Source: Bradysia coprophila (Eukaryota; Arthropoda; Insecta; Diptera; Sciaridae). Taken from it: a DNA stretch of 64,000 nt. The notes under the pieces are model-generated. The model saw only the letters and a list, made by a program, of their open reading frames with translations. It was not told the origin of the DNA and searched no databases. Shown piece after piece: positions 51,161-62,669 of the stretch (within the stretch, counting starts at the first letter, position 1; the number at the start of each line of letters is the position of its first letter). A program made the position numbers and the translations under genes. The DNA is taken from assembly GCF_014529535.1 (NCBI RefSeq), contig NW_023503375.1, forward strand, positions 3,531,620-3,595,619, written 5' to 3'.

Positions 51161-51720
51161 ATCTCTCATAACCCAAAAAATATTAGTCCTTTCATCCTAC
51201 GATCGAGTAGTTCAAAATTTGGTCACTCTAATCACTCTAGCTCAAACGAATCTGCCCCGATTTTTTTATTTATTTTTTTGTTCGAATCGGACACCTTTCA
51301 TTTGATGGGTCGCACGCCTCTGTAGGTTTCAATACAGCTTAGCTACAGCCGAAAACGCGTTCCCGACCCTCGAAAACCACACTCAGAAACCACTTCGAGG
51401 CCAATAAAACGAAATTCTGGTTTTTCCTGGGGTAATGGCGTATCACATTTTCATTTTTATGTCCACCCTGAGGTTCCTGCAAAATTTCATGGAGATTGGC
51501 TGACTAGTTTCCGAGATCGACCGTCGATAGATAGATAGATAGATAGAAACATACGGTGTCGGGGAATCTCGCGCCGTGCGAAATTACTACTCAAGAGTTG
51601 TATTTTCGCGCCCATACATTTTTTTGATCTGCAGTACTTTTGAAAATGTGTTATTGGAAGTCAGCGCGAACTATATAATTCGGCGCGAATTCCATTTATG
51701 ATGGTTTTAGGCAAACTAAA

Positions 51721-52110
51721 AGTTGGAAATGGGTGCGAACTCGATTTAGAACATTTTCAGAGGAGCTGAAAGTTGGAAATGGGTGCGAACTCGATTTACA
51801 GCATTTTCAAAGGAACTGAAAGTTGGAAATGGGTGCGAACTCGATTTAGAGCACTTTTGGAAAAACTGAAAGTTGGAAATGGGTGCGAACTCGATTTAGA
51901 GCATTTTCAGAGGAGCTGAAAGTTGGAAATGGGTGCGAACTCGATTTAGAGCACTTTTGGAAAAACTGAAAGTTGGAAGTGGGTGCGAACTCGATTTACA
52001 GCATTTTCAAAGGAACTGAAAGTTGGAAATGGGTGCGAACTCGATTTAGAGCAGTTTTGGAAAAACTGAAAATTGGAAATGGGTGCGAACACGATTTAGA
52101 GCATTTTCAG
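51721..52110 (+). repeat. Exact 50-bp satellite, eight units
   Basis: AGTTGGAAATGGGTGCGAAC begins at 51721, 51771, 51821, 51871, 51921, 51971, 52021 and 52071 with no length change. Each unit is a constant half plus a variable 20-bp half of three types (GCATTTTCAGAGGAGCTGAA, GCATTTTCAAAGGAACTGAA, GCACTTTTGGAAAAACTGAA), in the order A-B-C-A-C-B-C-A with small changes. Confidence 0.95.
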
Positions 52111-52125
52111 AGACGTTTTGAAAAG

Positions 52126-52594
52126 AACAGATCATTTTGAATTTTTTTTTCAAAGGCGTTTCGGAATGAACAGATCATTTTGAAACGTTAAAGGCGTTCC
52201 GGAATGAACAGATCATTTTGAAACGTTTTTTCAGAGGCGTTTCAAAACGAACAGATCATTTTGAAACGTTTTTTCAAAGGCGCTTAGAAATGAACAGATC
52301 ATTTTGAAACGTTAACAGATCATTTCGGAATGAACAGATCATTTTGAAACGTTTTTTCAAAGGCTTTCCGGAACGAACAGATTATTTTGAAACGTTTTTT
52401 CAAAGGCGTTTCGGAATGAACAGATCATTTTGAAACGTTTATTCAAAGGCGTTTTGAAAAGAACAGATGATTTTGAAACGTACTTTCAAATGCGTTTCGG
52501 AATGAACAGATCATTTTGAAACGTTTTTAGGCGTTTCGGAATGAACACATCATTTTGAAACGTTTTTTCAAAGGTCTTTCGGAATGAACAGATC
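52126..52594 (+). repeat. 43-bp satellite, about 13 units
   Basis: AACAGATCATTTTGAAACGT starts at 52126, 52169, 52207, 52250, 52293, 52314, 52333, 52376, 52419, 52462, 52505, 52544 and 52587. The spacing is 43 bp except for a few short units (38, 21, 19, 39). The unit continues TTTTCAAAGGCGTTTCGGAATG. It follows the 50-bp satellite directly and ends 365 bp before the lectin-like start codon. Confidence 0.93.
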
Positions 52595-52875
52595 GGGTAT
52601 ATAGAAGAGAAATAGGCAAGTTAAGCTTAGTCCCAAACGTACTGCGAGGTCTTTATTTGTATCGCAGGAGATTATCAATATTCTCAATTTATAATTGGCA
52701 CTCGTTGTACTGAGTTTTAAAGAGCAGAAGATAAGTTAGCATGAATACAAGAAAAAAGTCAAATTAAAGTTAATTGGATACATCCGCTAAGATGGAGATA
52801 ATTTTGTAACCCACGCTGTGTAATCTTCTATAGATTAGTATGCCCATTTGTTTTTTGATAGCGATAGCGAAATTA

Positions 52876-52915
52876 ATATAAATACTTCTGCTAGAGCCTC
52901 TGCTTTACTTCAGTC
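52876..52915 (+). promoter_or_regulatory. TATA box and initiator of the lectin-like gene
   Basis: TATAAATA near 52878 is followed about 30 bp later by TTCAGTCG near 52908, a match to the arthropod TCAGT initiator. The inferred leader is about 50 bp and contains an AAT microsatellite just before the ATG at 52960. Confidence 0.65.
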
Positions 52916-52959
52916 GTGTCTTCCTTTCATATCGAATAATAATAATAATAAATAACAAT

Positions 52960-53496
52960 ATGTTGAACATTGTACCAATATCAGCTCTTGTTCTTATAAA
53001 TGTTTTGTTCATAAACTGTTCTCCTGCCGTGCATTATAACGCAACTTCAGTGAAAAGATTGCCCGACGACCAACTGATATCTGGCTCCAATTTGACTGAC
53101 TTTCCAGATATTCCAGAATTTCCGACGTTGTGGCCTTTAGGAGAATTCAATGGCAAATTGTATCTCATGGGCAGAACTTTGGTCAATTTCGCGAGAGCAT
53201 CAACCGATTGCGCAATGTTGGGTTTCACTTTGGCGAAAGCGAATCAAGAAGAACTGAACTTTCTTTTTTCCGTTACTACACCGGAAGATGACTTTGCATG
53301 GCTCGGAGGACACGTTCACAAGTCATTGAGTTCGTTTCGATGGACAATGGACAATTCAGAAATAGTGAAGGACATTCCTTTAAACTTTGGCACCATATCG
53401 CCAAGTCTAAGGTTGACTCTGGACAGATATCCAACTAATTCAGGTCTTAGAGTATTTTCGACCGACACCCTGCACTACTATATATGTATGTTGTAA
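52960..53496 (+). CDS. Small secreted C-type-lectin-like protein
   Basis: A single exon of 178 residues. A signal peptide (MLNIVPISALVLINVLFINCS) and a short linker precede a C-type-lectin-like fold: FNGKLYLMGRTLVNFARAST, DCAMLGFTLAKANQEELNFL, DFAWLGGHVHKSLSSFRWTM and a final HYYICML. The helix with Cys-x-x-x-Gly and the W-x-G-G strand are recognisable. The carbohydrate motifs EPN/QPD and WND are absent, and only two of the usual four domain cysteines (in DCAML and YYICM) are present, so classical calcium-dependent sugar binding is unlikely. There is a nearby TATA/initiator, and AATAAA lies near 53547. This is a fast-evolving secreted protein, perhaps immune or salivary (inference). Confidence 0.72.
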   Translation: MLNIVPISALVLINVLFINCSPAVHYNATSVKRLPDDQLISGSNLTDFPDIPEFPTLWPLGEFNGKLYLMGRTLVNFARASTDCAMLGFTLAKANQEELNFLFSVTTPEDDFAWLGGHVHKSLSSFRWTMDNSEIVKDIPLNFGTISPSLRLTLDRYPTNSGLRVFSTDTLHYYICML

Positions 53497-53826
53497 AAAA
53501 CTATATAAAGGATGTTCAGGTGGTGAATTTGTAGAAAAAAATTTACAAATAAAAATTATTTGAAATATATTCGAGACTCTCTAATGTGTTCGTTATTCAT
53601 AAGCAGCTTTATTTCGTTGAAGTTCTCGTATCAGTCCTCAAGTCATAAACATCATTTTAGCCGTCAATTTGTGATAGTAAAATTGAAGTGAGAATGGTTA
53701 CAGTTTGGTTATCGAATAAATGTTGAAGAAGCTTAAATGAGGAATGCTGTACGTTGCTGAGGAAGCATGTTATCCGATTTTTTTTTTAAGTTTCGATACA
53801 ACAAACACGGTGGGGCTGAACGATCT

Positions 53827-54276
53827 TTAAATAAACATGTCGACTTCCATCTCGGTTCTTTTCATAGCTGAGTTAGGGGAGGCGTGTACTATCCAACGGC
53901 ACATGTTGCGGGCGCAACCGCTGAGCCGTTTCTGAGAACTAGGAATATCGTCGCCTGGCTCCGCGGAAGTTGCTGGACCAGTGTTTGAAACTGGAATCGG
54001 TAGAGGGACAAATTCTAAGAACAACCATGTAAAAATTATTGCTTGGTTAAGCTTCGGAAGTATCTCCTTTTGAGTTTACCACAGTGTTTTGATCATGAGC
54101 AGCGAGTAAGATATATAAGAGACTAGTTTTTATACCTTATTCTGTAGAGCTTTAAATTGTTGCATTACGATTTTGGTCAACTCAGCAGCAATGGCATCCG
54201 GATTCTCTGACTGAATTTCCTCTTTGTGCTCTTTGAACCAATACATAAACAACTTAACTGGTGGTGGAGTGGACAC
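53827..54276 (-). pseudogene. Possible fragment of an HMG-box protein gene (two exons)
   Basis: On the minus strand an acceptor precedes 54276-54136, coding VSTPPPVKLFMYWFKEHKEE, IQSENPDAIAAELTKIVMQQ and FKALQNK before a GTATAAA donor. The FxYWxxEHxxxIxxENP pattern resembles an HMG box of the WDHD1/AND-1 type. A second acceptor at 54015 opens 54014-53827. The frame carried over from exon one gives a short tail with a stop, while a different frame gives PLPIPVSNTGPATSAEPGDD and SSQKRLSG, which looks more like an AND-1 C-terminus. No upstream exons are visible. It is either a broken gene copy or a gene whose junction I mis-set. Confidence 0.3.
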
Positions 54277-55039
54277 CTGAGACAGGACCAAGCATCAAAT
54301 CAGCTTTTTTTGTTAGTGAAAATAAATTGTTGATTTAAAGTGACCGAATTTTGGGCTTGATTTCCAATGTCAATGTCATAATTGGAGAAATCCTTGTTCA
54401 ACGAACCTTCGGTGTTCGACTCATTCGTCAATATGGGTACAGTCCGTTCAAAGATTACTTAACCCAAGTAATTTCAGTACTTATCGAATTAAAAAGTTTT
54501 GGGAAAGCTGTCGAAAATTGCTCGGTATGATAAGGAGACTGTTATACACACAGATAATCTGGTAATTTTTTTAAAATCTAATTGAGGATTACTTAAGTTA
54601 TCACGCTATCAAGCGACGAGACAAGAATTCTTTTGGGAATATCTCTAAGATCACCCGACCGTCATAGCCCATCTTCGAATTTATCCTCAGGAATTTAATT
54701 CCCCGTCGAATAAAAAAAAGTTTTTGGAAATCCGTTGAGGATTACTTGAGTTATCATGTTAACAAGGAATGAACCAAGTGTGACAAACATTTTCAGTGTT
54801 TAAGGTTTTTGGTCGTGTATTTTCAATCATAGTAGTGAACATTGTGTGACAAACATTTTAGTGTGTTTATCATCCGTAAGATCCATGACTTTCACTTAAG
54901 GGAACAATGACAGAGTATGAAGAAACGCCAAGAAAAATCGTCAAAGTTCTTCACGGGCGTAGCCGAGTTCTATATAGAGTTCTAGTCGACGCGTGTTTCA
55001 GGGTTTTCAAAAATACGCAGATTTGGGAGATATGAGCAT

Positions 55040-55550
55040 TAACCGTATTCATTCATTCCTTTATTGTTCATTTTCAGTCGACTTAATACAAGCGGACTTA
55101 ACTTAGGTATCATAGGTAGGACTAGGTAGCAAATAAATTAACATAAAAGGTATAATAGCATAAAGGAATCACTGATAATAAATAGGTCGTTGATAATATC
55201 ACAAATTAAGATCGTCGTGTCAAAGTTTAAAGTAGAAAATTAGGGGAAAGAAAGGAAAAAAAAAATCACAATAATAAGAATTGGCTCATCACTGAATCAG
55301 GAACACGTAGAAGCTCATTTCGGAATTGGTTATGCGGTAACGTTGGATCAATAACATCGGACACAGCATTGAACATACGGCAGGCATCATTGAATGGCGA
55401 ATGGTACGAGCGTTGTGTTCTGCATGATCTGATCCAGATAATGCCATTGTGTCTCGTTGACCTGAAGTTGAATGTTATACGGGAGCGATGTAATCTATAT
55501 CTTGGCAAATGTAACACTAATACAAAGGTCGTTTCAAAGGGAAAGTTATA
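55040..55550 (-). mobile_element. 5'-truncated LINE, reverse-transcriptase C-terminus and 3' tail
   Basis: The minus-strand frame (stop near 55266) reads HNGIIWIRSCRTQRSYHSPF, NDACRMFNAVSDVIDPTLPH, NQFRNELLRVPDSVM. The RTxRS...P...CRxFN...IDP...F pattern is the usual C-terminus of jockey/CR1-type ORF2. It is followed by a 3'-UTR and a GAATGAATGAAT-type tail at 55038-55060. Everything upstream of ORF2's end is missing. Confidence 0.65.
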
Positions 55551-56876
55551 GAGTTTTTGATATTAGTTGACACGTGTTTCAGGGGTTTTCAAAAAGTCGC
55601 TGATTTTATTGCGTTACCCTTGGTTGTACGAAATTCTCAAAAAAATCTTCTTACAAAAGAACTGATATCGCCCAAAATCACTTACAGTGGAGGTGTGACG
55701 GAAGTCCTTTACATCCAGTAAAAGATTGGAAAAGCTGCTCGTTCTTACTTCCTGAAGAGCTGTAAAATCAAAATACAGTTCAAGTATCGGAAATCTTTTA
55801 ATTTATTTTGATCATCAAATGTACAATGCATGGAGCAAATAATTTTGTTTTTTGCTTATGTGACTAAGGAATTCACAACAAAATAAAATTATTTATTCTC
55901 TGTAAAAAAACAACCACACATATTGATATCCATACGGATACGAGTTCGTCGTCAGCGTTCCATTGTGGCATACAAAAACAAATAAATTTTTCTTTTTTTT
56001 TTCACTATTTGTATATGACACATCAGAAGATTTTCATAGCGAAAGCTGTGTGGATAGAATAGATTTCTTTATTTTATACAACAACAAAAATTATTTGATT
56101 TTATTCTTGTCCTTTTTTCCATGTTTGTCCCTCCTGAATGGATAACCCCCATCAACGATAAAATATATATTGATTTCATTTGCTTATTCTCGATTTAATA
56201 ACTTACTTGACTACACATTTTGTTTGCATTTAAGTCAACGATTTTGCTTTACAATCAAAATATTCCACAAAAAGAAAAAAAAATGCCTTAGCTTAAGTTA
56301 CCACGAAATTTGAATAAATTGATAACGAAAAATGAAATGAAATTTATAAAATGAAAAGGAAAATAATTTTCTGTTTGTTTTTTAGTGAGAAAACAGAGTA
56401 CAATTTCTCGTCATACGCAAGTTGGTAATTTGGTAGAATTTTTGTTTTTTGCATTTCATTGAATGGATACAAAGAGTACCTAGTTTGATTTGTACGAACG
56501 GCATTTCATATCACAAAGAAAAAATTATTTCCGACATTCTTTACTCTCACTGGTCCATACTACGAACTGGGCCATACTCCCCATTTAAATAATCCAAAAA
56601 ATTCAAAAAAAAAAAATTTAACTTAAAAGAATTTAACTGTCGGCTGTGAATTCAAAATTCAGCTGCTTAAATCCTATTAATCGGAACGAGAGAAGAAAAA
56701 CAAAATAATTCAAAATTCAACATTTTCAAACAAGTCCAAACTTTAGTGAGGAACTTAGAGAGAAAGAAGTGTGTGCGGATAGGTGCAGAGTAGAGTTTGA
56801 AGTTAAATAAAATTCAGAAAAAAAAAATTAACAACTCGGTCGGCCGAATAGATTTATGTACAAAATGTAAGTTCTC

Positions 56877-59800
56877 TTACGTTTTCTCACGCTTTTTGAA
56901 GTTTCGCTTCGATGCACATCGACTGATTATATCCGAAACGGGAGTCTTGTGATCGAATATCTTCAATATTTGCGAACGGGCATCGGTAATGCCGTCCGTG
57001 ACGATTTTACTGCGTTGCATGTTACCCTGATTAATCGCAATAGAGAAAAAAATTGTTTTCGTTTTTAGGGATTATGGACAATTCAAATTGACTTACCTTA
57101 ATGAGATCATTCACTCGATCGACATCAACGCTTTGATTGTGCGCTTCCATGCATTGCAACATCGTAGAGAGTTTGCTGTACACCTGAGATTCGAGGTCAC
57201 ACTGCAAATAATCGGCGTAATTTAATGACTATACAACAGAGGATCATAATGTAACTCTCACCAAGTCTTCCATTTGAGCGGTCAAATGGAATATTTTCCA
57301 TCCGTTAACGGTTTGTGATACATTCGCTTGATTGGCCAAATCCATGACCGATGGGCGACGTTCTTCGCGTGGTTTCACGTCGGAATACCGTTGAAAATGA
57401 TTGGTGGCCGCTTTCCAATTTTGCTTGTAACCCTAAAAAAAGCGCCAAAATGTTCATCTACCAAGTCAGGTGGGGAAGTAAGACTTTCTCTACTCACGTC
57501 CAACAAAGTGCAGGTTCGCGGTTTCTTAATGTAAATGTCGGCTGGTTTTGAATTCTCTTTATTGCTTCGAATGTGATGCTGTTTACTGATTTCTGCAGCA
57601 ATGGACACGGTGTTATTGTCCAACTGGGCTGGCATATAATTCTTGGAAGTCGTTTTATTGTCGTTACGCCTGCATAGGGAATGGGGGGCAATTAATTTCG
57701 ATCGAATTCATCATCGTCTCAAGCCAACAAACTTACAATTGCTGTTTTCTAGGCTTCTTTTTCGGTGACGCTTCTTCAATTCCATTACTGCTGCTGCTGG
57801 TGGAATTCTGTTGCTGGAACATATGGGGCGGTTGAACCGTTGGATACATGTCGTCGACAGCTTTAAATGTTAATTCAGTGCCGCGAATATTGCTTCGCTT
57901 AAGCATTTCTCGATTCTCTTCCATCTCCTGTTGATCGCAGTTCGGACTAGATGTAGCACTCACAGTAGTCGACTGAAGATTGAAAATTGTGATTAGTAGG
58001 CGTAATATGCAATGTCAAAATACACTTACGCCTTCCGATGAGCCAGGACGAGAATGAGGAGACGGCACTCGCTCGCGATCTTTGTCGGTGATCGTACTCA
58101 TTTGCATCAGAGCTGGTGCCAGATTTTTGGCTACCGATTTGATGATTTGCGCACTAATTGGTAGAACAGACAGAATTCTGGATCAAACAGAATGTTGAAA
58201 TTTTAGGAAAACATTTCCGACAAACTTACCCTTCACTGTCACGTTTTCGCAGGATGCTTGCACGTGGCGATTGCACTGGTGTCTTTGATGTGATTGGAAT
58301 TTGTACATGTGTCTGTTGTGATGGCTGTGATTGTTGGGTGGATTGTTGAACTGGCACTTGATTTTGACTATTGGCTGTATGCACTTGTTGCATGGTGATA
58401 ATCTGATGAGTGACGCCCGAACTGTTTTGACTGTTGTCGACGATTAATTGTGGATTGAATCGAACAGCCTGGATTTGACTGTTTTGTTGGCCACTAGACA
58501 GAGGAGCACCTGTAAACACAAGCGAAATTTTTGAATTTCGAAAATAATGTTCGCAGCTCGTCTCGTCGTGCAATGAATTTACCTTGCAGTTGGCCAATAT
58601 TTCGATTGGATGATGGAACGACAGCGAAGGAACTGGCCTGCGGTGTATATGATACCGATGTCACCAAGCCGCAAGATGGATTGGCTGGTGCTATTCGGAA
58701 AATGTCGCGAACATTAGTAAAATTCGTTAGTCTGATCCACTAAATCTGATGGTCGCTCACCTATTGAAGTACTTTGACTTTGCGTTTGATTTAAGTTGCT
58801 GGTTACAGTCGATGTGGCCAATGTTAGCACATTACTAATGCCACTGCCGGTCGAACTGGGCTCATAATAAAATGTTCCGCCGGCTTGCAGAAACGATGCA
58901 TTGGCTGGCAATGTGTTTCCGGTCGATGCATTCGAAACGATTGGGTTCGTCGATCTGGCGTGAATGAAAACGTTTTGCGTTTGGCCGGAATTCACGGAAA
59001 CAGTCGTCTGGTGATGACCATCATTGGCAGACGGTTGCTGCTGTGGTACCACTTTTGCTATTGGTACCGTCGTTGATGCATTGTTGGTGGACATAACATT
59101 TACGTTTCCTCGCATGATCTGCGAAACCGACGATGACGGAATCGTTGTTACCGATGCGGTAAATGCATTCGATCCACGGGATGTTATCGTTAGTGGTACG
59201 ACGGTTGCAGAGGCTGGAACGTTTTGGCTGCCAATTATTTGCTGAAAAGAACCGAAAATAATTTCCAATTAGACGATCGGATTGATTTTGCACATTCACG
59301 CAAAAATACTTACAATTTGATGACTGCCGCCCTGTTGATTGATACCAACAATTTGAGCAATTTGATGCTGTTGCTGGCCCTGATTTATTGGATTTGTGCT
59401 TGTAACAATTCCGATCGGGGTCGACGATGTCGATTGATGGGTAATTTGTTGATTCAAATTGCCTGATGTGAGAGTAGCTCCTTGCGAAATATTGGTGGCC
59501 AAAGCGAGATTTGTTTGCTGTGTATTACTTGCTGGTAGTTTGCCGACATGGGTTATTGTTAATGATGGCTGTACCTTCGTTGTCGATGAAACTCTACCCG
59601 TACCAGTGCCAGTTGCTGTGTTCATAATCACTGGATGAAGAGTCATTAAATTGGCGGCGGCTATTTGCCTGGTACTGATCACTTGGGGACCACCAGTTTG
59701 CGGCTGTTGTTGCACCTGAATGATACGAGTTGCCGGCAAAGTGCTCGAAATATTCGATGTTGACAATGTGGCTGGTCGTCCTTGTACAGTATTTGGTAGC

Positions 59801-60884
59801 GACGATAGGACACTCGTCGGAGCCAAAACTGGAATGTTAGGGCCTCGAATGTTGGCTATGTTGGCTGTGCTTACTCTCACATTAATGCCTTGAGTTGGAA
59901 GCCGAGTGTTTGTTAATTGGATGGGTCGTACCTGTCGTTGGCCAGTTATTGGAGTAGTTACTGCCAGACGTTGCGTCGATGTAAATTGTTGCTGTGAATT
60001 GCTGTACACTAACGTTGCCGTTTGTGGACGTGGCGGAAGCACCGTTGCTACGAATGTTGGCTGACCAGTTGTAACTGCGGCAACTTGATTTTGTTGCGAC
60101 ACAATATTAGCCGATATGGTCGTTATGCCCGAGCTGCTGACATTTACACTAGCAGGAATGGGTTGTGCAACGAGTCGTGCCCTTGGCGATTGATTAATAT
60201 TGGCACGAATTAATGGAACTGGTTGCGCTCCAGTCATCCAAGTCGTTGTACCCGAAGATATTATGGTTCCGGCTGGTGATGGAGTGCGTGGCGGAGCAAC
60301 ACCTCGATTGAATGTCGATGTAATATTGGACACATTCGACGGTGGAGTGGGCGCCCGTATTGGCAATGTAGTTGTTCCACGCGGTACACTAATGTTTGTT
60401 GCAGCAACTGGACCTCTGGGAGCGAAAGTGCTGAACGTTGGTGATCGTGTCACAATCGAAGCTTGTGTCAACGTCCGCGAAGGCAAAGCCGTGAGTTGTG
60501 TTCGTCCGGATGCGTCAACTGGCATTTACAAATGGATCATCAGAAAATGAAGACAAAAATCTGAATTTGATTTTTTTCATTACCTTGTTTTATCATCGTT
60601 TGTGGCATGATGTGAGTTTGAATGATTTGTCCGGCAGTTGTTTGCCCAGGCATAACTATTCTCATTTGACCGCCCTGTTGACTAATTGTTCTGGAAATAT
60701 ATTTTAGGAGCTCTACCAAACCAGTGAAACATTAAATTTACCTAAACGTTTGTGGAGTTTGAACGGTAGCTCCTTTGCCATCACTTGGCTTCACCAGGGC
60801 GATGTTACCGATTTTTGGAGCCAAATCCATTGGAAAAATATTGGTTTTGTTCACTTGAATCTTATCGCTTTCCGACGAACTCAT
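56877..60884 (-). CDS. Sap130: Sin3-associated protein Sap130
   Basis: Twelve exons on the minus strand: 60884-60742, 60690-60584, 60518-59314, 59241-58761, 58690-58583, 58509-58230, 58153-58030, 57972-57737, 57669-57498, 57432-57262, 57201-57097, 57026-56877. Phases close, giving 1,093 residues. The N-terminal 800 residues are low-complexity Thr/Ser/Gln/Val-rich with many TTxxI and QQ runs, as in Sap130. The conserved C-terminal domain (about residues 953-1093) reads KAATNHFQRYSDVKPREERR, MDLANQANVSQTVNGWKIFH, LTAQMEDL and VNDLIKGNMQRSKIV. A KKKPRKQQL basic stretch precedes it. Family knowledge: Sap130 is a nuclear subunit of the Sin3 histone deacetylase complex, and its C-terminus contacts Sin3. 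Plus-strand frames across the long exon are shadows of the repeats. Confidence 0.9.
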
Positions 60885-61409
60885 TTTGGTAATTTGTTCA
60901 TGCTCTTTTTAGTGATTGGAGGTAAAATTGTCGAATTTTTTCTCTCTCGATCAGATCGAAGTGAAAAAGGTGACGTGAAAATGGTGGAAAATTGGAAAGC
61001 GTTTTTTTCTGTGAGCAAATTATGCTCGTCACTATTCAATAATTTCGGCAGCTATTCATAGCCGATCACTACACAAGTAAGATAATAGTCTGGTACACTT
61101 TAATTGAGAATTTTCCAATCGTAAGAATGAAAAGATGAAACACTTTACGAATCTTACGCTTTATAAAACATTTTTTTAGGCTCAATCCACTTTTGTTGCG
61201 AAATTTTGACAAAAGAAATTACATCTGGTACGACTGAAAGAAATATAGGTTGCGTTCATGTCGCTGATTATCTTAGACCCGTACGAGTACGACGAGTACG
61301 GAGGTCTTTTTGGTTCACAAAAAGATCATTGTCAATATTGACATATGTCAAAATGTTATTATTTTCACTAAAACTCATTTGAAATTGGGATGAAATTGAC
61401 AACTAAAGG

Positions 61410-61562
61410 CTAGTACACAGATCGTGAAAAATCGACCCTATGACATAAAATGTATGAGTTATCTGTCAAATATTTTGCAACCTCGGTGTGATATTTGACA
61501 TTTGGCTCATACATTTTGTGTCATATTTTGCAGCAGTCGATTTTGCATCCATTTTTCGCGAA
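61410..61562. mobile_element. Small foldback with ATGACATAAAATGTATGAG arms
   Basis: TATGACATAAAATGTATGAG is answered by CTCATACATTTTGTGTCATA. The outer parts GAAAAATCGAC / GTCGATTTT continue the pairing. It is about 150 bp long and non-coding. Confidence 0.65.
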
Positions 61563-61671
61563 TAAATAAACCTTTTTGTGGTTCCTCAGAGATGCAAAGT
61601 ATGTATGTCGTATAATCATTGTTATACTGCCCATACTGCCCTACAACGTATAAAGACAACGTTTATGGGAG

Positions 61672-61860
61672 CAAGGTCTCGAAAGAACAGGTTAAGACAC
61701 TTTCGAGTTGATCACGAAGGCGGTCGCATCGAAATTTTCATGTGGCCCCAACTGGGTTTGTGAAACTTTATATGACGATTTCAAGAAAAAAAATTGTTTT
61801 CAAGTTCAAGGTTCTGAAGGTTAAGACACTTACGAAGGCGGGTGAAACACAAATTTTGAA
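61672..61860 (+). mobile_element. AACAGGTTAAGACA-family element, rearranged copy 3
   Basis: Two left arms lie in direct orientation: CAAGGTCTCGAAAGAACAGG with TTAAGACACTTTCGAGTTGA at 61672, and CAAGGTTCTGAAGGTTAAGA...CGAAGGCGGGTGAAACAC at about 61808. No right arm is seen. It is probably a partial or doubled copy. Confidence 0.55.
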
Positions 61861-61927
61861 AATTTAAACATGTTTTGTTAAACTCACTCATTAAAGACTG
61901 TAGGAAGAGAAAACTTGAAGAAAATTT

Positions 61928-62360
61928 TTTAGGCCAAATAGGGTCTTATCTCCTATGTGGTTTGGATGCATCTACGATGAAATAGAAGTTGAAATGTTTT
62001 GGCGTACATATTTCATCATAGATGCATCCAAACTTCATAAGACCCTATTTGGCCCAAAAGCACATTAAATTTCCTGTGTAAGTCTTCGGTTGAACACTTC
62101 AACTGCACATATTTCAGTGTCGATGCATTTTAAACCTAATAAGTCCCTATTCGACTCAATGGTACATGTGATTACCTTTCTAATGACACCCCACACGACC
62201 CTGTACGGCTCGTGCAACTGGAGAAATTTTTGTAAGAAAAGTGCAAGTTTTCGGTTTTTGATCACCTTTCACCAGCCAAACAAACTTCGAAGAATTTCTT
62301 TGAAAGTGGTTTTGGCTGCTAGGGTCGAATACCGTTCTAGGCACATATAAAAAAGTCCAC
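61928..62360. mobile_element. GGCCAAATAGGGTCTTAT foldback family, copy 2
   Basis: AGGCCAAATAGGGTCTTATC with GGATGCATCTACGATG is answered by CATAGATGCATCC and CATAAGACCCTATTTGGCCC. It is followed by the same distal block (GACCCTGTACGGCTCGTGCA, GTAAGAAAAGTGCAAGTTTT) as the copy at 37100-37520. Confidence 0.7.
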
Positions 62361-62546
62361 TGGAAAATGCGTCCGATTTCGGTAGGCTGTTTTTCGAAAG
62401 AATCCCTCTCAATATTTTACAAGAAATTCATGAAAACCATTCAAACATTTCTTTCTATTTTCAAACGTGAACAAAGTGCCTGTTCACGGCACATATTTTC
62501 AGGTTAGGGTCTCTGTGGATGATTTTTGACATTTTAAATAATATAT

Positions 62547-62627
62547 CAAGGTTCTGAAAGAACAGGTTAAGACACCCACGAAGGCGGGTGACACAGAGGT
62601 GTCTTAACCTGTTCTTTCAGAACCTTG
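62547..62627. mobile_element. Minimal AACAGGTTAAGACA palindrome, copy 4
   Basis: The arms 62547-62576 and 62598-62627 are exact 30-bp reverse complements (CAAGGTTCTGAAAGAACAGG, then TTAAGACACC). The 21-bp spacer CACGAAGGCGGGTGACACAG-A is the family's core. This is the shortest and cleanest member. Confidence 0.92.
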
Positions 62628-62669
62628 ATCTATATTAGGTTGAATGTAGTGGTTTACAGTGATGTAATG

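Larger units (their letters stand above)
49515..52959. other. Satellite and foldback interval between the PEBP and lectin-like genes
   Basis: There is no coding exon. It holds a nested foldback (50254-50670), an AAAATTTGACG array (50732-50886), a 131-bp duplication (50881-51150), a GATA microsatellite (51526-51547), the 50-bp satellite (51721-52110) and the 43-bp satellite (52126-52594). Confidence 0.65.
53497..56876. other. Interval between the lectin-like gene and Sap130
   Basis: It contains the doubtful HMG-like fragment (53827-54276) and the LINE 3' end (55040-55550). The rest is AT-rich with no recognisable exon. The stretch 55900-56876 may include the Sap130 3'-UTR, since Sap130 is transcribed toward it. 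Confidence 0.5.

Noticed and set aside
51721-52594. CRISPR-like array of regular repeats
   Set aside because: The repeats are directly tandem without unique spacers, in an animal genome; they are satellites.
59021-60550. Several plus-strand frames over Sap130, up to 116 codons
   Set aside because: They are shadows of the long Thr/Gln-rich third and fourth exons read on the wrong strand.
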